The notes: generated by a model not told the origin, from the sequence alone. Numbered from the stretch's first letter, positions 6,779-17,308 are shown. The stretch: DNA of 64,000 nucleotides from Chryseobacterium aquifrigidense (GCF_006716485.1 NZ_VFPD01000001.1:1935314-1999313); one strand, 5' to 3'. Program-made: numbers and translations.

Positions 6779-7489
6779 TTAACCTCTGGCTTTTTCGTCT
6801 GTAAAAAACTGAAATCCGTCCTTCTTCTCAATAAGTTGCATTGGATATAGTGAAGGGTTATATTCACCATTCAAAACTTCGTTCAGCGCATGCTTTTTGG
6901 ATTCACCAAATGCAATAGCCAGAATATTATCTGCATTATTGATGATAGGTGCTGTTAATGTGATTCTGAACATTTCCTGAGACTTAAGATAATAGGCAGA
7001 CACCCATTTTTCCTTTTCATTTAAAACTTCTTCCCCTGGAAATAATGAGGCTGTATGACCGTCATCTCCCATTCCCAGCAGGATAAAATCAAAAATACCA
7101 TCATCACCCAGAACAGTTCTGATCTGCTGTTCATATGCTTTTGCATAATCTTCAGGAGTTACTCCTTCAGCATACATAGGAAAGATATGGTTTTGATCTA
7201 CCGGAACCTGATGAAGAAGCGCCTCATCCGTCATTCGGAAGTTGCTTTTATCATCGTTTAAAGGAACCCATCTTTCATCTACCCAAAAAAAGTAGACTTT
7301 ATTCCATTCTATCTGTTCTTTATATTCCGGTGTTGCCAGTAATTTGAAAATGGCTTTAGGAGAAGAACCTCCACTTAACGCCACCACAAAACGGTCATTT
7401 TTCTGAATAGATTTTTTTGAAAGGTCAACAAATACATCTGCTGCCTTTTTGTACAGTTTTTCCAGATCGTCAAATACTGTAATATTCAT
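6779..7489 (-). CDS. pgl: 6-phosphogluconolactonase
   Basis: 236 residues, the usual length of DevB/Pgl proteins, cytoplasmic. It hydrolyses 6-phosphogluconolactone to 6-phosphogluconate, the second step of the oxidative pentose phosphate pathway. Family features are the phosphate-binding segment VALSGGSSPKAIFKLL (about residues 36-51), FFWVDERWVP (about 68-77), ILLGMGDDGHTASLFPG (about 136-152), and the late AFGESKKHAL. It is the last gene of a minus-strand operon after gnd and zwf, 28 bases after the zwf stop. Confidence 0.95.
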   Translation of the reverse strand: MNITVFDDLEKLYKKAADVFVDLSKKSIQKNDRFVVALSGGSSPKAIFKLLATPEYKEQIEWNKVYFFWVDERWVPLNDDKSNFRMTDEALLHQVPVDQNHIFPMYAEGVTPEDYAKAYEQQIRTVLGDDGIFDFILLGMGDDGHTASLFPGEEVLNEKEKWVSAYYLKSQEMFRITLTAPIINNADNILAIAFGESKKHALNEVLNGEYNPSLYPMQLIEKKDGFQFFTDEKARG

Positions 7490-7517
7490 TTTTTTGTCTG
7501 TTTAAATTTATATTGTT

Positions 7518-8999
7518 TTATACCCAGCTATGGCCTTGTCTTTCCACCAAAGCATTAACGTCTTCCGGTCCCCAGCTTCCTGCTTTATAATTCGGGAAAG
7601 ATAAATCTTTATTGTTTTCCCAGGCTTCCTGGATCGTTGTGACAACATCCCAGGCTTCTTCCACCTGATCGGAACGCATAAATAAAGTAAGATCTCCTAA
7701 AAGAGCATCCTGTAACAAGGTTTCATAAGCTTCCGGAGTATCTTCTTTACAGGCAAAATTATCAAAAATCATTTCTGCAGGTTTCAGATCCAGTGTCAGT
7801 CCCGGTTTTTTGGTCATGAACTGTAGTCTGATATCCATCATGGGCTGAATATTAATAATAAGTCTGTTAGCTGATAAATGATGCGGACTGTCTGAGAACG
7901 TTGAATGAGGAAGCGGTTTAAACTGGATGGTAATGTAAGAGTGCTTTTCTTTCATTTTCTTTCCGGTACGGACATAGAAAGGAACATCCTGCCATCTTTC
8001 GTTATCCAGATAAAACTTGATCGCTGCAAAAGTCTCTGTATTGGAATCCGAAGCAATTCCGTCTTCCTGACGGTAGCCTTTCACTTCCACTCCATTTATG
8101 ATTCCTTTGGCATACTGGCCTCTTACCGCATAATGATCAACCTGATCGGAAGATATTCTCCGGATTGATTTCAGCACATCAACCTTCCGGTCTCTGATTT
8201 CGCCGGACTGCAATGAAGCAGGTGGCTCCATGGCCACCATACACAGGATCTGCAACAGGTGGTTCTGAATCATATCCCTTAACGCGCCAGTCTGTTCATA
8301 AAACGCTCCTCTTGTCTCGACCCCAACTTCTTCTGCTACTGTAATCTGTACAGATTCTATGTATTTATGATCCCATAACGGTTCAAAAATTGAATTTCCG
8401 AATCTGAATGCCAATATATTCTGCACCGTTTCTTTTCCAAGATAGTGGTCGATACGATAGATCTGCTCTTCTTCAAAAGTCTTTGCCAAGAGGCTGTTCA
8501 ATTCAATCGCTGACTGTTTGTTATGCCCAAAAGGTTTCTCAATAATGATACGGTCCTTTTTCGGATCAGAAGCTAATGAGGTTGTCTTGATATGATTGGA
8601 TATCGTAGAAATAAAATTAGGTCCTATGGACAAGTAGAACAATCTGTTTGCTCTCATCCCATACACGGAATCAAATTCCTGCAATTTCTGCTGCAGCTTC
8701 TCATAAGAACTTTCCTCATCCAGCTGATGCTGAAAGTAAGTAATATGAGCCTGGAAACCTGCCCAGTCTTCCGAAGTCACTTTTTTTCTGGAGAAACTCT
8801 CGAGATTTTCTTTGATATAATTTCTAAAATTCTCGTTGGTATTTTCTGCCCTTCCCAATGCTACAATATTAAAGCCTTTGGGCATTCTGCCATCGATATA
8901 TAAGTTATAAAATGCCGGAAAAAGTTTTCTTTTTGCCAGATCTCCTGTAGCACCAAAGATAACGATAGTTGTTGGCTGCAAGATTCTATTTTGATTCAT
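7518..8999 (-). CDS. zwf: Glucose-6-phosphate 1-dehydrogenase
   Basis: 493 residues from the ATG at 8999 (MNQNRILQPTTIVIFGATGDL). The longer frame to 9095 would run into gnd and has no family support. It oxidises glucose 6-phosphate to the lactone, reducing NADP. Seen motifs are the coenzyme fold GATGDLAKRK (about residues 16-25) and the substrate-binding signature RIDHYLGKE (about 183-191). The length is normal for the family. It lies 13 bases after the gnd stop and upstream of pgl, so all three oxidative pentose phosphate enzymes are made together. Confidence 0.96.
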   Translation of the reverse strand: MNQNRILQPTTIVIFGATGDLAKRKLFPAFYNLYIDGRMPKGFNIVALGRAENTNENFRNYIKENLESFSRKKVTSEDWAGFQAHITYFQHQLDEESSYEKLQQKLQEFDSVYGMRANRLFYLSIGPNFISTISNHIKTTSLASDPKKDRIIIEKPFGHNKQSAIELNSLLAKTFEEEQIYRIDHYLGKETVQNILAFRFGNSIFEPLWDHKYIESVQITVAEEVGVETRGAFYEQTGALRDMIQNHLLQILCMVAMEPPASLQSGEIRDRKVDVLKSIRRISSDQVDHYAVRGQYAKGIINGVEVKGYRQEDGIASDSNTETFAAIKFYLDNERWQDVPFYVRTGKKMKEKHSYITIQFKPLPHSTFSDSPHHLSANRLIINIQPMMDIRLQFMTKKPGLTLDLKPAEMIFDNFACKEDTPEAYETLLQDALLGDLTLFMRSDQVEEAWDVVTTIQEAWENNKDLSFPNYKAGSWGPEDVNALVERQGHSWV

Positions 9000-9012
9000 T
9001 TCTTCCGAATTT

Positions 9013-10431
9013 TTAATTGTTTGCACTTTGCCAAGATGTATGAAAAACACCTTCTCTGTCAATACGCTGATACGTATGAGCTCCAAAATAATCACGCTGA
9101 GCCTGGATCAGGTTTACAGGAAGAGATTCTGTAGTGTAGGCATCAAAATATCCCAAAGCCGTTTGGATTCCTAAGCTTGATATTCCGTTGACAGCAGCAT
9201 ATCCCGCTGTTTTTCTTAACGCTTTGATTTTTGATTTTACCAGTTCAGAAATATCGTGATCAAGAAGAATATTAGAAAGATTAGGATTCTGGATATAAGC
9301 TGAATAGAATTTTTCCAGCAGTACGGAACGGATAATACATCCTCCTCTCCAGATTTTCACAACATCTTTAAGAGGAATTTCAAAACCATATTCTTCAGAT
9401 GCTTTTACCAGTAAAGATAAACCTTGTGCATAGCTGATCAGTGTAGAAAGGAAAAGAGCATCGCCTACTTCCTTAATGAATAATTCTGTATTTTCCGGCT
9501 TTACAATTTCGCTTTCAGCATATATTTTTGAAGCCTGAACTCTTTCGTTTTTATAGGCAGACAAAATTCTTGAAGTTACCGCAATATCAATCGTAGGAAT
9601 AGAAACTCCGATTTCCATAGCTTGTTCGGAAGTCCATTTCCCTGTTCCTTTTGCTCCTGCTTTATCTAAAATCTGATCCACAAGATAGCCCTCTGTTAAT
9701 GAATCTTTTTGGGTGAAGATATCTCTGGTAATTTCAATAAGGAATGAGTTCATTTCACCATTATTCCATTCCTTGAAAACCTGATAGAGCTGCTCATTAC
9801 TTAGCCCTGCTCCTCTTTTAAGAAGGTCATAGGCTTCACTGATCAGCTGCATAATAGCATATTCAATACCGTTATGTACCATTTTCACATAGTTTCCGGC
9901 AGATCCTTTTCCCATGTATGCTGTACAGGCTTCATTATCTACTTTTGCAGCAATGGCTTCCAGCATTGGTTTCAGAAGTTTGAATGCTTCCGGATCACCT
10001 CCCGGCATTATACTGGGTCCTGTTCGGGCTCCTTTTTCACCTCCTGACACTCCCATTCCCATAAAATGCAGTTTTTTGGATGCCAGGTCAGCAACACGTC
10101 TGTTGGTATCTTCGAAATAAGAATTTCCTGCATCAATCACGATATCACCTTCACTCAGGAGTGGGGTAATATTTTCCAGCACAGCATCTACAGGTTTTCC
10201 TGCAGGAACCATAAGAATAATTTTTCTTGGAACCTCCAGCGCAGATACAAAATCTTCTAAAGAGCCTGTACCTTTCACCTTCATTTCTGAAGCAGCTCCG
10301 CCTTCTAATTCTTTCACTTTTTCCTGATCAAGGTCAAATCCTGCGATTGAAAACCCGTTGTCAGCAATATTATAAAGCAGATTCCGCCCCATTACTCCAA
10401 GGCCAACCATTCCATAACTATATCTTTCCAT
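9013..10431 (-). CDS. gnd: 6-phosphogluconate dehydrogenase, decarboxylating
   Basis: 472 residues, full length for the long-form enzyme. It converts 6-phosphogluconate to ribulose 5-phosphate and CO2, reducing NADP. Visible features are the Rossmann motif GLGVMGRNL (about residues 10-18), MGVSGGEKGARTGPSIMPGG (about 125-144), and KMVHNGIEYAIMQLISEAY (about 183-201) with the catalytic Lys and the HNGIEY block. The C-terminal tail has the expected RDYFGAHTYQRID. It is first in the gnd-zwf-pgl operon on the minus strand; the order differs from the reaction order. Confidence 0.96.
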   Translation of the reverse strand: MERYSYGMVGLGVMGRNLLYNIADNGFSIAGFDLDQEKVKELEGGAASEMKVKGTGSLEDFVSALEVPRKIILMVPAGKPVDAVLENITPLLSEGDIVIDAGNSYFEDTNRRVADLASKKLHFMGMGVSGGEKGARTGPSIMPGGDPEAFKLLKPMLEAIAAKVDNEACTAYMGKGSAGNYVKMVHNGIEYAIMQLISEAYDLLKRGAGLSNEQLYQVFKEWNNGEMNSFLIEITRDIFTQKDSLTEGYLVDQILDKAGAKGTGKWTSEQAMEIGVSIPTIDIAVTSRILSAYKNERVQASKIYAESEIVKPENTELFIKEVGDALFLSTLISYAQGLSLLVKASEEYGFEIPLKDVVKIWRGGCIIRSVLLEKFYSAYIQNPNLSNILLDHDISELVKSKIKALRKTAGYAAVNGISSLGIQTALGYFDAYTTESLPVNLIQAQRDYFGAHTYQRIDREGVFHTSWQSANN

Positions 10432-10658
10432 TATATCGGTATTAATATGAATTTTGTTATACAGACAATAAAATTACGGAAATGCCTAGTATGAAAAAAA
10501 TAAAAGGAAATAAAAAGTTGAGAGCACTTTTGTTTTTCCCTCATTTATAATCCCCTAATATTCACATTTTCACATGATTTTGTGTTTACAGAATAAAATT
10601 CAATCATTAATATGGGAATGATCTATGAAAACAGTCTGTTTTTTGGCATAATTAAACT

Positions 10659-10666
10659 TATATTTG
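10659..10666 (+). promoter_or_regulatory. -7 box (TATATTTG) before the small gene at 10684
   Basis: TATATTTG 17 bases before ATG 10684. A start site just downstream would leave a short leader, and would exclude the in-frame ATG at 10612. Confidence 0.55.
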
Positions 10667-10683
10667 CCAAAATTTATAAAGTA

Positions 10684-11043
10684 ATGAACTATAAACTTGA
10701 ACTCAACACTCAGGAGCCTAATTCTAAAATCGTTTTTAATAATATCATATTTGATTCGTTCAAGATTAATATAGTTGAAAGATATATCGGGTCAATGAAG
10801 GCTCGTCCTACCTTATGTGAGGTTTTATTTAAAGTAAGAACTTTAGATAATGTCATTATCAACAGAAAAGATGGTCATATAAGAGTAAAGGTAAAGGGAG
10901 ATGATTTTGAAACATATCAAAAATTATCCAGAGACCTGAATTCTTACGAATACAAAAACAAACTGATTAACAGAAAAGACGTAGAACAGAATTATGTTCA
11001 TTTCATCCTGAGTTTAGTAATTACAAATTATCAGCTTAACTAA
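10684..11043 (+). CDS. Small hypothetical protein
   Basis: 119 residues from ATG 10684 (MNYKLELNTQEPNSK). The longer frame from 10612 adds 24 residues, but a promoter-like TATATTTG lies inside that extension. There is no signal peptide or membrane segment. It is rich in Lys, Asn and Ile, with a central basic part (RKDGHIRVKVKGDDF). I recognise no domain. It stands alone between the divergent gnd operon and a convergent LuxR-type regulator, and a long hairpin follows its stop. Confidence 0.6.
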   Translation: MNYKLELNTQEPNSKIVFNNIIFDSFKINIVERYIGSMKARPTLCEVLFKVRTLDNVIINRKDGHIRVKVKGDDFETYQKLSRDLNSYEYKNKLINRKDVEQNYVHFILSLVITNYQLN

Positions 11044-11051
11044 GCTGTTCC

Positions 11052-11090
11052 GACCATTCTCCTTCTATCATTTGGAGAAGGAGAACGGTC
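11052..11090. terminator. Long hairpin after the 10684 gene
   Basis: GACCATTCTCCTTCT / AGAAGGAGAACGGTC, 15 bp with one mismatch and a 9-base loop. It has no T-tract, so it may be an RNA-stabilising or Rho-type end rather than a classical terminator. Confidence 0.45.
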
Positions 11091-11204
11091 AGAAAACAAT
11101 ACACAGAGAGCAGCCGGTTTTTAAAATAAAAACGGTAAGTGATACTGAGCATTCTATTTTAATTCTCAGCGATTTTGAGCTGGAAATATTTAAAAAAGTA
11201 TAGT

Positions 11205-11963
11205 TTAAATCAAATTATTCGTTATTACGTAGGATATTGCTTCGATGATATTTTTCACTCCGATTCTTTCAAACAATTTGCTTCTGTGAAACTTTATTGT
11301 ACTTGGAGACACAAACAACTGCTCTGCGATTTCTTCTATTTTTAATCCCTGAAGGTAAAGCCGAAGTATTTCAATTTCTCTCAATTTCAGGGCAACTTTA
11401 GATTCTTCCGTCCATTTTCCCGTGGAGAGATTATATTTCCAATAGGTTTCTGAGGCATTGGAAACGATCCTGATATTTCCTGCAGACCGGTTGAGGGAAT
11501 AAGAGGCTACGCAGACTATTTTGGAGATTTCTCCGTCATCATACAGTTCTATGGGTGTAATCTTATGATTGACCAGTACATCTATGCTATTGGTATATTT
11601 TAGATGGAAATCATAGGTAATGGTGTGTACTTTTTTCTCTTCAGGTGAAAGACATTCAAAAAACTGGAATCCATAAGTACTTACTTTCTTTAAAATTTCA
11701 AGATCTTCCTTCTTGGTATATTTACGAAAAAAGTTATAACCCATTTTTTCAACTTCAGCAGAACTTAAGCCGGAGAAAAGAAGAGGATTCTCAGAAATAA
11801 ACTCTAATTTCTTTGTTTTAAGATCAGCGATATAAATACAGCCCAGACTGGTTTCCGAGACTGCTTTAAGCACATTTAAATATCTGTCGGATGCGTTCTT
11901 TTTTCCAGAAACTGATATGCCTGACGCATTCCTGGTATACAATGAATTTATTTTATCACTCAT
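11205..11963 (-). CDS. PAS-like sensor with LuxR-type HTH, transcriptional regulator
   Basis: 252 residues, cytoplasmic. Residues about 28-160 look like a PAS-type sensing domain (CIYIADLKTKKLEFISENPLLFSGLS). The C-terminal 65 residues are a LuxR/GerE helix-turn-helix: LKLREIEILRLYLQGLKIEEIAEQLFVSPSTIKFHRSKLFERI. It has no receiver domain, so it is likely a one-component regulator with an intracellular ligand or redox input. It is divergent, across a 786-base gap, from the T9SS gene cluster at 12750. Control of that cluster is possible but only inferred from position. Confidence 0.82.
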   Translation of the reverse strand: MSDKINSLYTRNASGISVSGKKNASDRYLNVLKAVSETSLGCIYIADLKTKKLEFISENPLLFSGLSSAEVEKMGYNFFRKYTKKEDLEILKKVSTYGFQFFECLSPEEKKVHTITYDFHLKYTNSIDVLVNHKITPIELYDDGEISKIVCVASYSLNRSAGNIRIVSNASETYWKYNLSTGKWTEESKVALKLREIEILRLYLQGLKIEEIAEQLFVSPSTIKFHRSKLFERIGVKNIIEAISYVITNNLI

Positions 11964-12749
11964 ATTTTTGACATGATAACAAGGGTTTCAAAACTATTTT
12001 TATTTGGCTACTTTCTGCAAACATATTCATAATTATGCTAAATAAAAAATCTGTTAAAACTTAAGTATAACTAAAATTAAAACTACAAAGCATTTATTTT
12101 AATATCAAAAAAATCTACACTTTGTTATTTTATTAAATTTTTACTATTTCTAAAAAAGCACTTTACGTCTTATACTGGTGCATAAGCGGGTTAAAAGATG
12201 TAAAAACAAAAAAAAGATCAGAAAAAAGCATGCATTTTTACGGTGACTTTTTTACATTGGCCTTTCTAAAAGCATTTTACACGGAACATTCCCCACTTAA
12301 TTCATTAATATTTGATTTAAAACTATACAAAAGTATAGTCATATTAAGTTTATATTAAATTATTTTTACCCAAACCATAATAATAAAAAACTAAACTAAG
12401 AAAACTATGAAAAAATGAGAGAAATCTAAAAACATTCAACCCATAACTACTTGTGCAGCAAAGTGAGTGATTTTTATTAAAAAATATCAAACAGTCGCTT
12501 ACCCTGTAACTGCAATTATTCCCACTTACTTAGACCCTACTATTTTTCTGTTTATCCATTGCTCACCTTTTATATAAAGAGGTGATGTGGAAATGCAGTG
12601 ATATGTTTTAACCACTTATTGTCTTTATAATTGACAAACAGAGGATTGGCTAATAGATTTCTGAAACAGATCTATAGAATGATTCCGCGTTTCCTTCTAA
12701 AAAACAGTAAGTGAATTGAATAACAGACTTTAACTTAAAATGAAACTAT
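11964..12749. other. Long AT-rich intergenic region with two palindromes
   Basis: No ORF of note. It holds a perfect inverted repeat at 12322-12339 (ACTATAC-aaaa-GTATAGT) and a near-palindrome at 12563-12585 (TCACCTTTTATATAAAGAGGTGA, one extra base). TATAATTG at 12626-12633 is a fair -7 box for the 12750 gene. The length suggests complex control of the large surface-protein genes. Confidence 0.5.
12322..12339. promoter_or_regulatory. Perfect inverted repeat, possible operator
   Basis: ACTATAC (12322-12328), spacer aaaa, GTATAGT (12333-12339). It lies in the gap between the PAS/LuxR regulator and the T9SS genes. Nothing shows which protein binds it. Confidence 0.35.
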
Positions 12750-15700
12750 ATGAGAAAAATTCTACCCATTATCTTATTTCTAATGACTTTTTCACATGCC
12801 CGGGGACAAACCTGCGCGGCTGTTCCGGTGCCATTTGCAGAGTCATTCGGTACTGGTGCCTTACCGGCTTGCTGGACCAGTCAGAATCCTTCTTCAACCT
12901 CTACAAATGCCAATGTAAAGTGGAAATTTTCCGGATCTGCCGGATATGGAGCCACGGGAAACGGAGGAAAACCGGCTGGAACTTTTGCATGGGTTGACGC
13001 CTCTTCCCCATATGCAGGTGAACACACTGTGGAACTTATAAGTCCTCAGATCAACTTAGCGGGATTAACAAATCCTTATATCAAATTCGAATGGTTTAAA
13101 GATCATCTGACCGGACTCAACGGTACAGTACCTGCCGCCGATCATAATCAGCTGAAACTTGCGGTAAATAACGGTTCGGGCTGGGTACAAGTCTGGTCGA
13201 GTGACACCAATGCTCCTGAATGGAGAACTGTTGGTGTTTCTTTGGCGGCAAGTTATGTGGGAACAACCATTCAGTTAAAATTTACAGTGGATAAAGATGC
13301 AGCAGGAAATGGAAATTTCTATGATGATGTCTTATTGGATGAAGTTCAGGTAATACAGGCTCCTACCTGTTTTGAACCTGTCACTTTACCTGCTTCCAAT
13401 ATAGCCCCTGCTTCTGCAACATTGAACTGGACAGCTCCGCTTGCTCCGGCACCGGCACCAGCCAATGGTTATGAATATTTCTACAGTATAAACAATACTC
13501 CTCCTGCTGCCGCAACATCAGGCACACCCAATCCCGGAACGAGCGTTAATATCAGCTCCCTTACTTCCGGAGCTACTTATTACTGGTGGATAAGGTCTGT
13601 TTGTTCAGCAACGGACAAATCACCATGGGTTGCAGGCGCTCCTTTCACTCCCGGGCAGATTGGAGGTGGTACAGCTACTCATGCTTTTCTACCTGTGTAT
13701 TCCTGTTCAGGATTTAATTATTCCCAGCAGATTTATATGGCTTCAGAGATTGGGGCGGCTGTCGGAACAAATAATTATATAACCGCTATAAGGTTTTTTG
13801 TTTCCACCACTGCAGCTACCCAGGCTAATTATAACCAATGGGTAGTATCTATGGGAAACACGTCACAAGTAGATTTTCCAACCACCTCAAGCTGGATACC
13901 TTCCACTTCTTTAACACAGGTATATTCCGGTACTTTGCCAACAATGACAGCGGGCACATGGGTTGAAATTCCTCTAAGTACTCCATTCTTATGGGACGGC
14001 GTCAGCAATGTGGTGATAAGTGTTGACGAGAATTCAACAGGAACATCATGTACCGCCAACTGGGGAAGTTATTCTGCGGGAAATAACCGTGGAATGATTT
14101 ATTACAATTCAACGACCAATCCGGACCCGGCAAATCTTCCTGCTGCAACAAGCAGATATGCTGTATTACCAAGGGTACAATTAACAGGAACCACATTACC
14201 AAACTGTACCAATACACCTCCAGCCAATATTGCAGTAAATAATATTACAGCCACCTCAGCCAATGTTACCTGGACTGCAACAGCCAATGCCACCTATGTC
14301 GTAAGATACAGAATCCCTCCTTCTCTTACATGGCAAACAATCAATGTAACAACTCCTTTTACCAATAGTGTAACGCTTACCTCCTTAACTGAGCAGACTC
14401 AATATGAGGTAGAGATTGCAACCATTTGCGGAACCCAGGGAATATTTTCTGCTCCTGTTGGTTTTACAACTCCTGCGCTGACTTATTGTAATGCTGCAAC
14501 AGCTACCGTGACGAATGGCTATATCAACAATATTACGATGATGGCTACCAATGTTCCTTTAACAAGTAATACTTCCGGGCCAACAACGTATACAGATTAT
14601 TCTACAGATCCTGCAAAGACAATTACACTTCTGAGAAATTCAGTTAACAATACACTGTCTGTAGGAAGATCAATTATATCAGGAACCTATTCTACCAATG
14701 CGTGGATAGATTTTAACGGAGATGGTATTTTTGATAATAATCCGGCAACAAGCCCTGGTGGGGAAAGAATCATGAATCTGGGCTATTCAAATACAACGCC
14801 TGTTACGGCTGCTTTTGATGTTCCAGCCAATGCCTACGTGGGAACAAGTAAAGTAAAAATGCGCGTCATCGTATATTCTCTCACTCCACCTAATGCTTGC
14901 GGACCTTTAACCAGCAATGGAGAAGTGGAGGATTATTATGTGAAGTTTATAGATTTACAGCCTTGTACTACTGCCGCTCCCGCTACTATTGCGGTGAATA
15001 ACCTTACGCATAATTCTGCCTATGTATCATGGATGCCTGCTTCCAATGCTACTTATATTATCAGATGGAGACAGGGAAATACAGGGGCATGGCTTCCAGC
15101 TGCAACAGGCCAGACACTTCCGGCAGGACAAAGCTTTTATACCATAACGGGACTTGCCGAGCAGACCGGATATCAGGTACAGATTGCAACTCTCTGTAAT
15201 GGAAATCAGGGGGTATTTTCTCCAAGTGTAAGTTTTACAACTCCGCCTTTAACGTATTGCAACATGACCGGAACGGGAACAAACGATTATATTTCAAACG
15301 TAAAAGTTACCCCTGTCAATTTCCCGGTAATGGACAATACTTCTGTTCAGACAAATTACATCAGTTATACATCTGCTGCTACACTTATTAATCTTGAAAT
15401 AGGTTCTCAGGGAAATCAGCTGTCAGTTTCCAAAGGCTGGGAAGGAACTCAGTATGCTGATGCTGTAAATGCATGGATCGATTGGGACAGAAATGGAATT
15501 TTTACAGATGCTGAAAAAATAATGACTTCTGCAGCAAGTACAACAACTCCTGTAACCAACACTTTTGATGTTCCTGCAACAGGTGTTTATACAGGACCTT
15601 TAACAACAACTATGAGAGTGGTCATGAAACGAACCAGTGCTCCTGTAATGTGCGCAGATGCAGCCAACGGTGAAGTGGAAGATTATGCAGTAAGATTAAG

Positions 15701-17258
15701 ACCATGTAATAATGCAACACCGGGAAATCCTGTATTCACCAATATCACCCATAATTCTGTGAATATCAGCTGGACAGCGGCGGCAAACAGTAATGCTTTT
15801 GTTTTAGAATACAGACCTGTTACAGTACCTGTTTCTGCATGGACCACTTTAAACCTGTCTGTTTTAGGAGGAAATCCGCCCGTAACAATCAATGCTTTAA
15901 CTCCTGCCACGACTTATGAAGTAAGAATTGCAGCAGTTTGCGGCAGTACGGGAACTGGAGTGTACACTCCGATTAAAACATTTACAACGAGATGTGATCC
16001 TACTCCACCATTTGTAACGATAAGTAATGTAACATCAAGCTCAGCCGTGATCACCTGGAATCCGGTTGTTCCAAGTGCTTCTTATATTTTAAGATGGAGA
16101 GAAGTAGGCACTGGCCCATGGAACACGCCAACGATCCCTCAACCACCGGCAAATTCATATACCATTCCAAACCTTGATTCATTCAAAACATATGAAGTAC
16201 AGGTGGCCAATATCTGTAATGGAGAGTTAACACCCAATCCGTGGTCTAATCCAAAAGTATTTACTACGGAAAGAATATGTGAAATTCCTCCCCCGGGGCT
16301 TATGATCACTCAGATTATGCCAACAACGGCAGAAGTTGTGTGGGATCCTTTTCCCGGAGCCACTTATCTGTTAAAATACAGAAAAGTAGGAATTCCAAGC
16401 TGGACCGATGTTGTGGTTTCTACGAACACTTATACTATCACAGGATTGCTGGAACTCACCAAATACGAAATGCAGGTATCCAATATCTGTAATGGAGTAC
16501 CTGGAAATTTTACAAAACTATATTATTTTACAACTCCTACCGTCATCTACTGCCCGATGTCAGCGGCCAATTCTACAACTGAATTTATTTCAAAGGTAAC
16601 CGTGAAACCTAATGGCAATAAGGAAATGATTAATGAATCTCTTGCATCAACCTATTCAAATTTTACGGGAAATCCTTTAAAGTTTATTGAATTGATTCAG
16701 GGATCAAAGGGCAATCAGATTACGATTGATAAGACTTTAAGTTCAGGAACTAACGCCGGCGTTGCAGTCTGGATCGACTTCAACAGAAACGGAGAATTTG
16801 ACATCAATGAAAGAATTCTGGCAGACGGCCCCAATGGAAGCCCAACAGCAAGTAGCACTTTCTCGGTTCCTGACCATGCCTTCATAAGCATGACAGATTA
16901 TAAATATGTAGTCATGAGAGTCGCTTTACAAAAGGATGGTATTCCTGTGAACTGTACCAATTTCAAAGATGGTGAAGTAGAAGATTATACGGTCAGAATT
17001 TCTAAACAACCTGTACCGAACTCTCTTAACCAAGCAGATATCCACATTTACCCCAATCCTGTCAGCTCAGTATTGCATGTAAAAAATATCAGTACAAAAG
17101 CTCAATATAAAATTTACAGCGCTGCGGGAAGATTGATATCGAATGGAATCATCCTGAACAATGCAATTGATGTGAGCAATCTTATCCACGGAATGTATAT
17201 GATAGAGATAGAAGATGGAGGTATAACTGTTCAGAAGAAATTTATAAAAGAATCATAA
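12750..17258 (+). CDS. Large secreted multidomain FN3/GEVED protein with T9SS type A sorting domain
   Basis: 1502 residues. The signal peptide is at about 1-20 (MRKILPIILFLMTFSHARGQ). A MAM/choice-of-anchor-J-like domain follows at about 25-200, then repeated fibronectin type III modules and three GEVED domains. The GEVED domains end near residues 725, 975 and 1409 (GEVEDYYV, GEVEDYAV, GEVEDYTV), each with a WIDxxxxGxF calcium-like loop. The C-terminus (about 1430-1502, HIYPNPVSSVLHV..GMYMIEIEDG) is a type A T9SS sorting signal, so the protein is expected on the cell surface or released. Adhesion is likely but unproven. It begins a plus-strand set with the genes at 17309 and 20160. Confidence 0.88.
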   Translation: MRKILPIILFLMTFSHARGQTCAAVPVPFAESFGTGALPACWTSQNPSSTSTNANVKWKFSGSAGYGATGNGGKPAGTFAWVDASSPYAGEHTVELISPQINLAGLTNPYIKFEWFKDHLTGLNGTVPAADHNQLKLAVNNGSGWVQVWSSDTNAPEWRTVGVSLAASYVGTTIQLKFTVDKDAAGNGNFYDDVLLDEVQVIQAPTCFEPVTLPASNIAPASATLNWTAPLAPAPAPANGYEYFYSINNTPPAAATSGTPNPGTSVNISSLTSGATYYWWIRSVCSATDKSPWVAGAPFTPGQIGGGTATHAFLPVYSCSGFNYSQQIYMASEIGAAVGTNNYITAIRFFVSTTAATQANYNQWVVSMGNTSQVDFPTTSSWIPSTSLTQVYSGTLPTMTAGTWVEIPLSTPFLWDGVSNVVISVDENSTGTSCTANWGSYSAGNNRGMIYYNSTTNPDPANLPAATSRYAVLPRVQLTGTTLPNCTNTPPANIAVNNITATSANVTWTATANATYVVRYRIPPSLTWQTINVTTPFTNSVTLTSLTEQTQYEVEIATICGTQGIFSAPVGFTTPALTYCNAATATVTNGYINNITMMATNVPLTSNTSGPTTYTDYSTDPAKTITLLRNSVNNTLSVGRSIISGTYSTNAWIDFNGDGIFDNNPATSPGGERIMNLGYSNTTPVTAAFDVPANAYVGTSKVKMRVIVYSLTPPNACGPLTSNGEVEDYYVKFIDLQPCTTAAPATIAVNNLTHNSAYVSWMPASNATYIIRWRQGNTGAWLPAATGQTLPAGQSFYTITGLAEQTGYQVQIATLCNGNQGVFSPSVSFTTPPLTYCNMTGTGTNDYISNVKVTPVNFPVMDNTSVQTNYISYTSAATLINLEIGSQGNQLSVSKGWEGTQYADAVNAWIDWDRNGIFTDAEKIMTSAASTTTPVTNTFDVPATGVYTGPLTTTMRVVMKRTSAPVMCADAANGEVEDYAVRLRPCNNATPGNPVFTNITHNSVNISWTAAANSNAFVLEYRPVTVPVSAWTTLNLSVLGGNPPVTINALTPATTYEVRIAAVCGSTGTGVYTPIKTFTTRCDPTPPFVTISNVTSSSAVITWNPVVPSASYILRWREVGTGPWNTPTIPQPPANSYTIPNLDSFKTYEVQVANICNGELTPNPWSNPKVFTTERICEIPPPGLMITQIMPTTAEVVWDPFPGATYLLKYRKVGIPSWTDVVVSTNTYTITGLLELTKYEMQVSNICNGVPGNFTKLYYFTTPTVIYCPMSAANSTTEFISKVTVKPNGNKEMINESLASTYSNFTGNPLKFIELIQGSKGNQITIDKTLSSGTNAGVAVWIDFNRNGEFDINERILADGPNGSPTASSTFSVPDHAFISMTDYKYVVMRVALQKDGIPVNCTNFKDGEVEDYTVRISKQPVPNSLNQADIHIYPNPVSSVLHVKNISTKAQYKIYSAAGRLISNGIILNNAIDVSNLIHGMYMIEIEDGGITVQKKFIKES

Positions 17259-17308
17259 CCTTTTTTATTAATGAAGATTCAATTTTTAAAATCAAAATTA
17301 TGTAATTC

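Noticed and set aside
10612-10683. Longer start for the small gene at 10684
   Set aside because: A TATATTTG promoter box lies inside the extension, and the added residues look like translated intergenic DNA.
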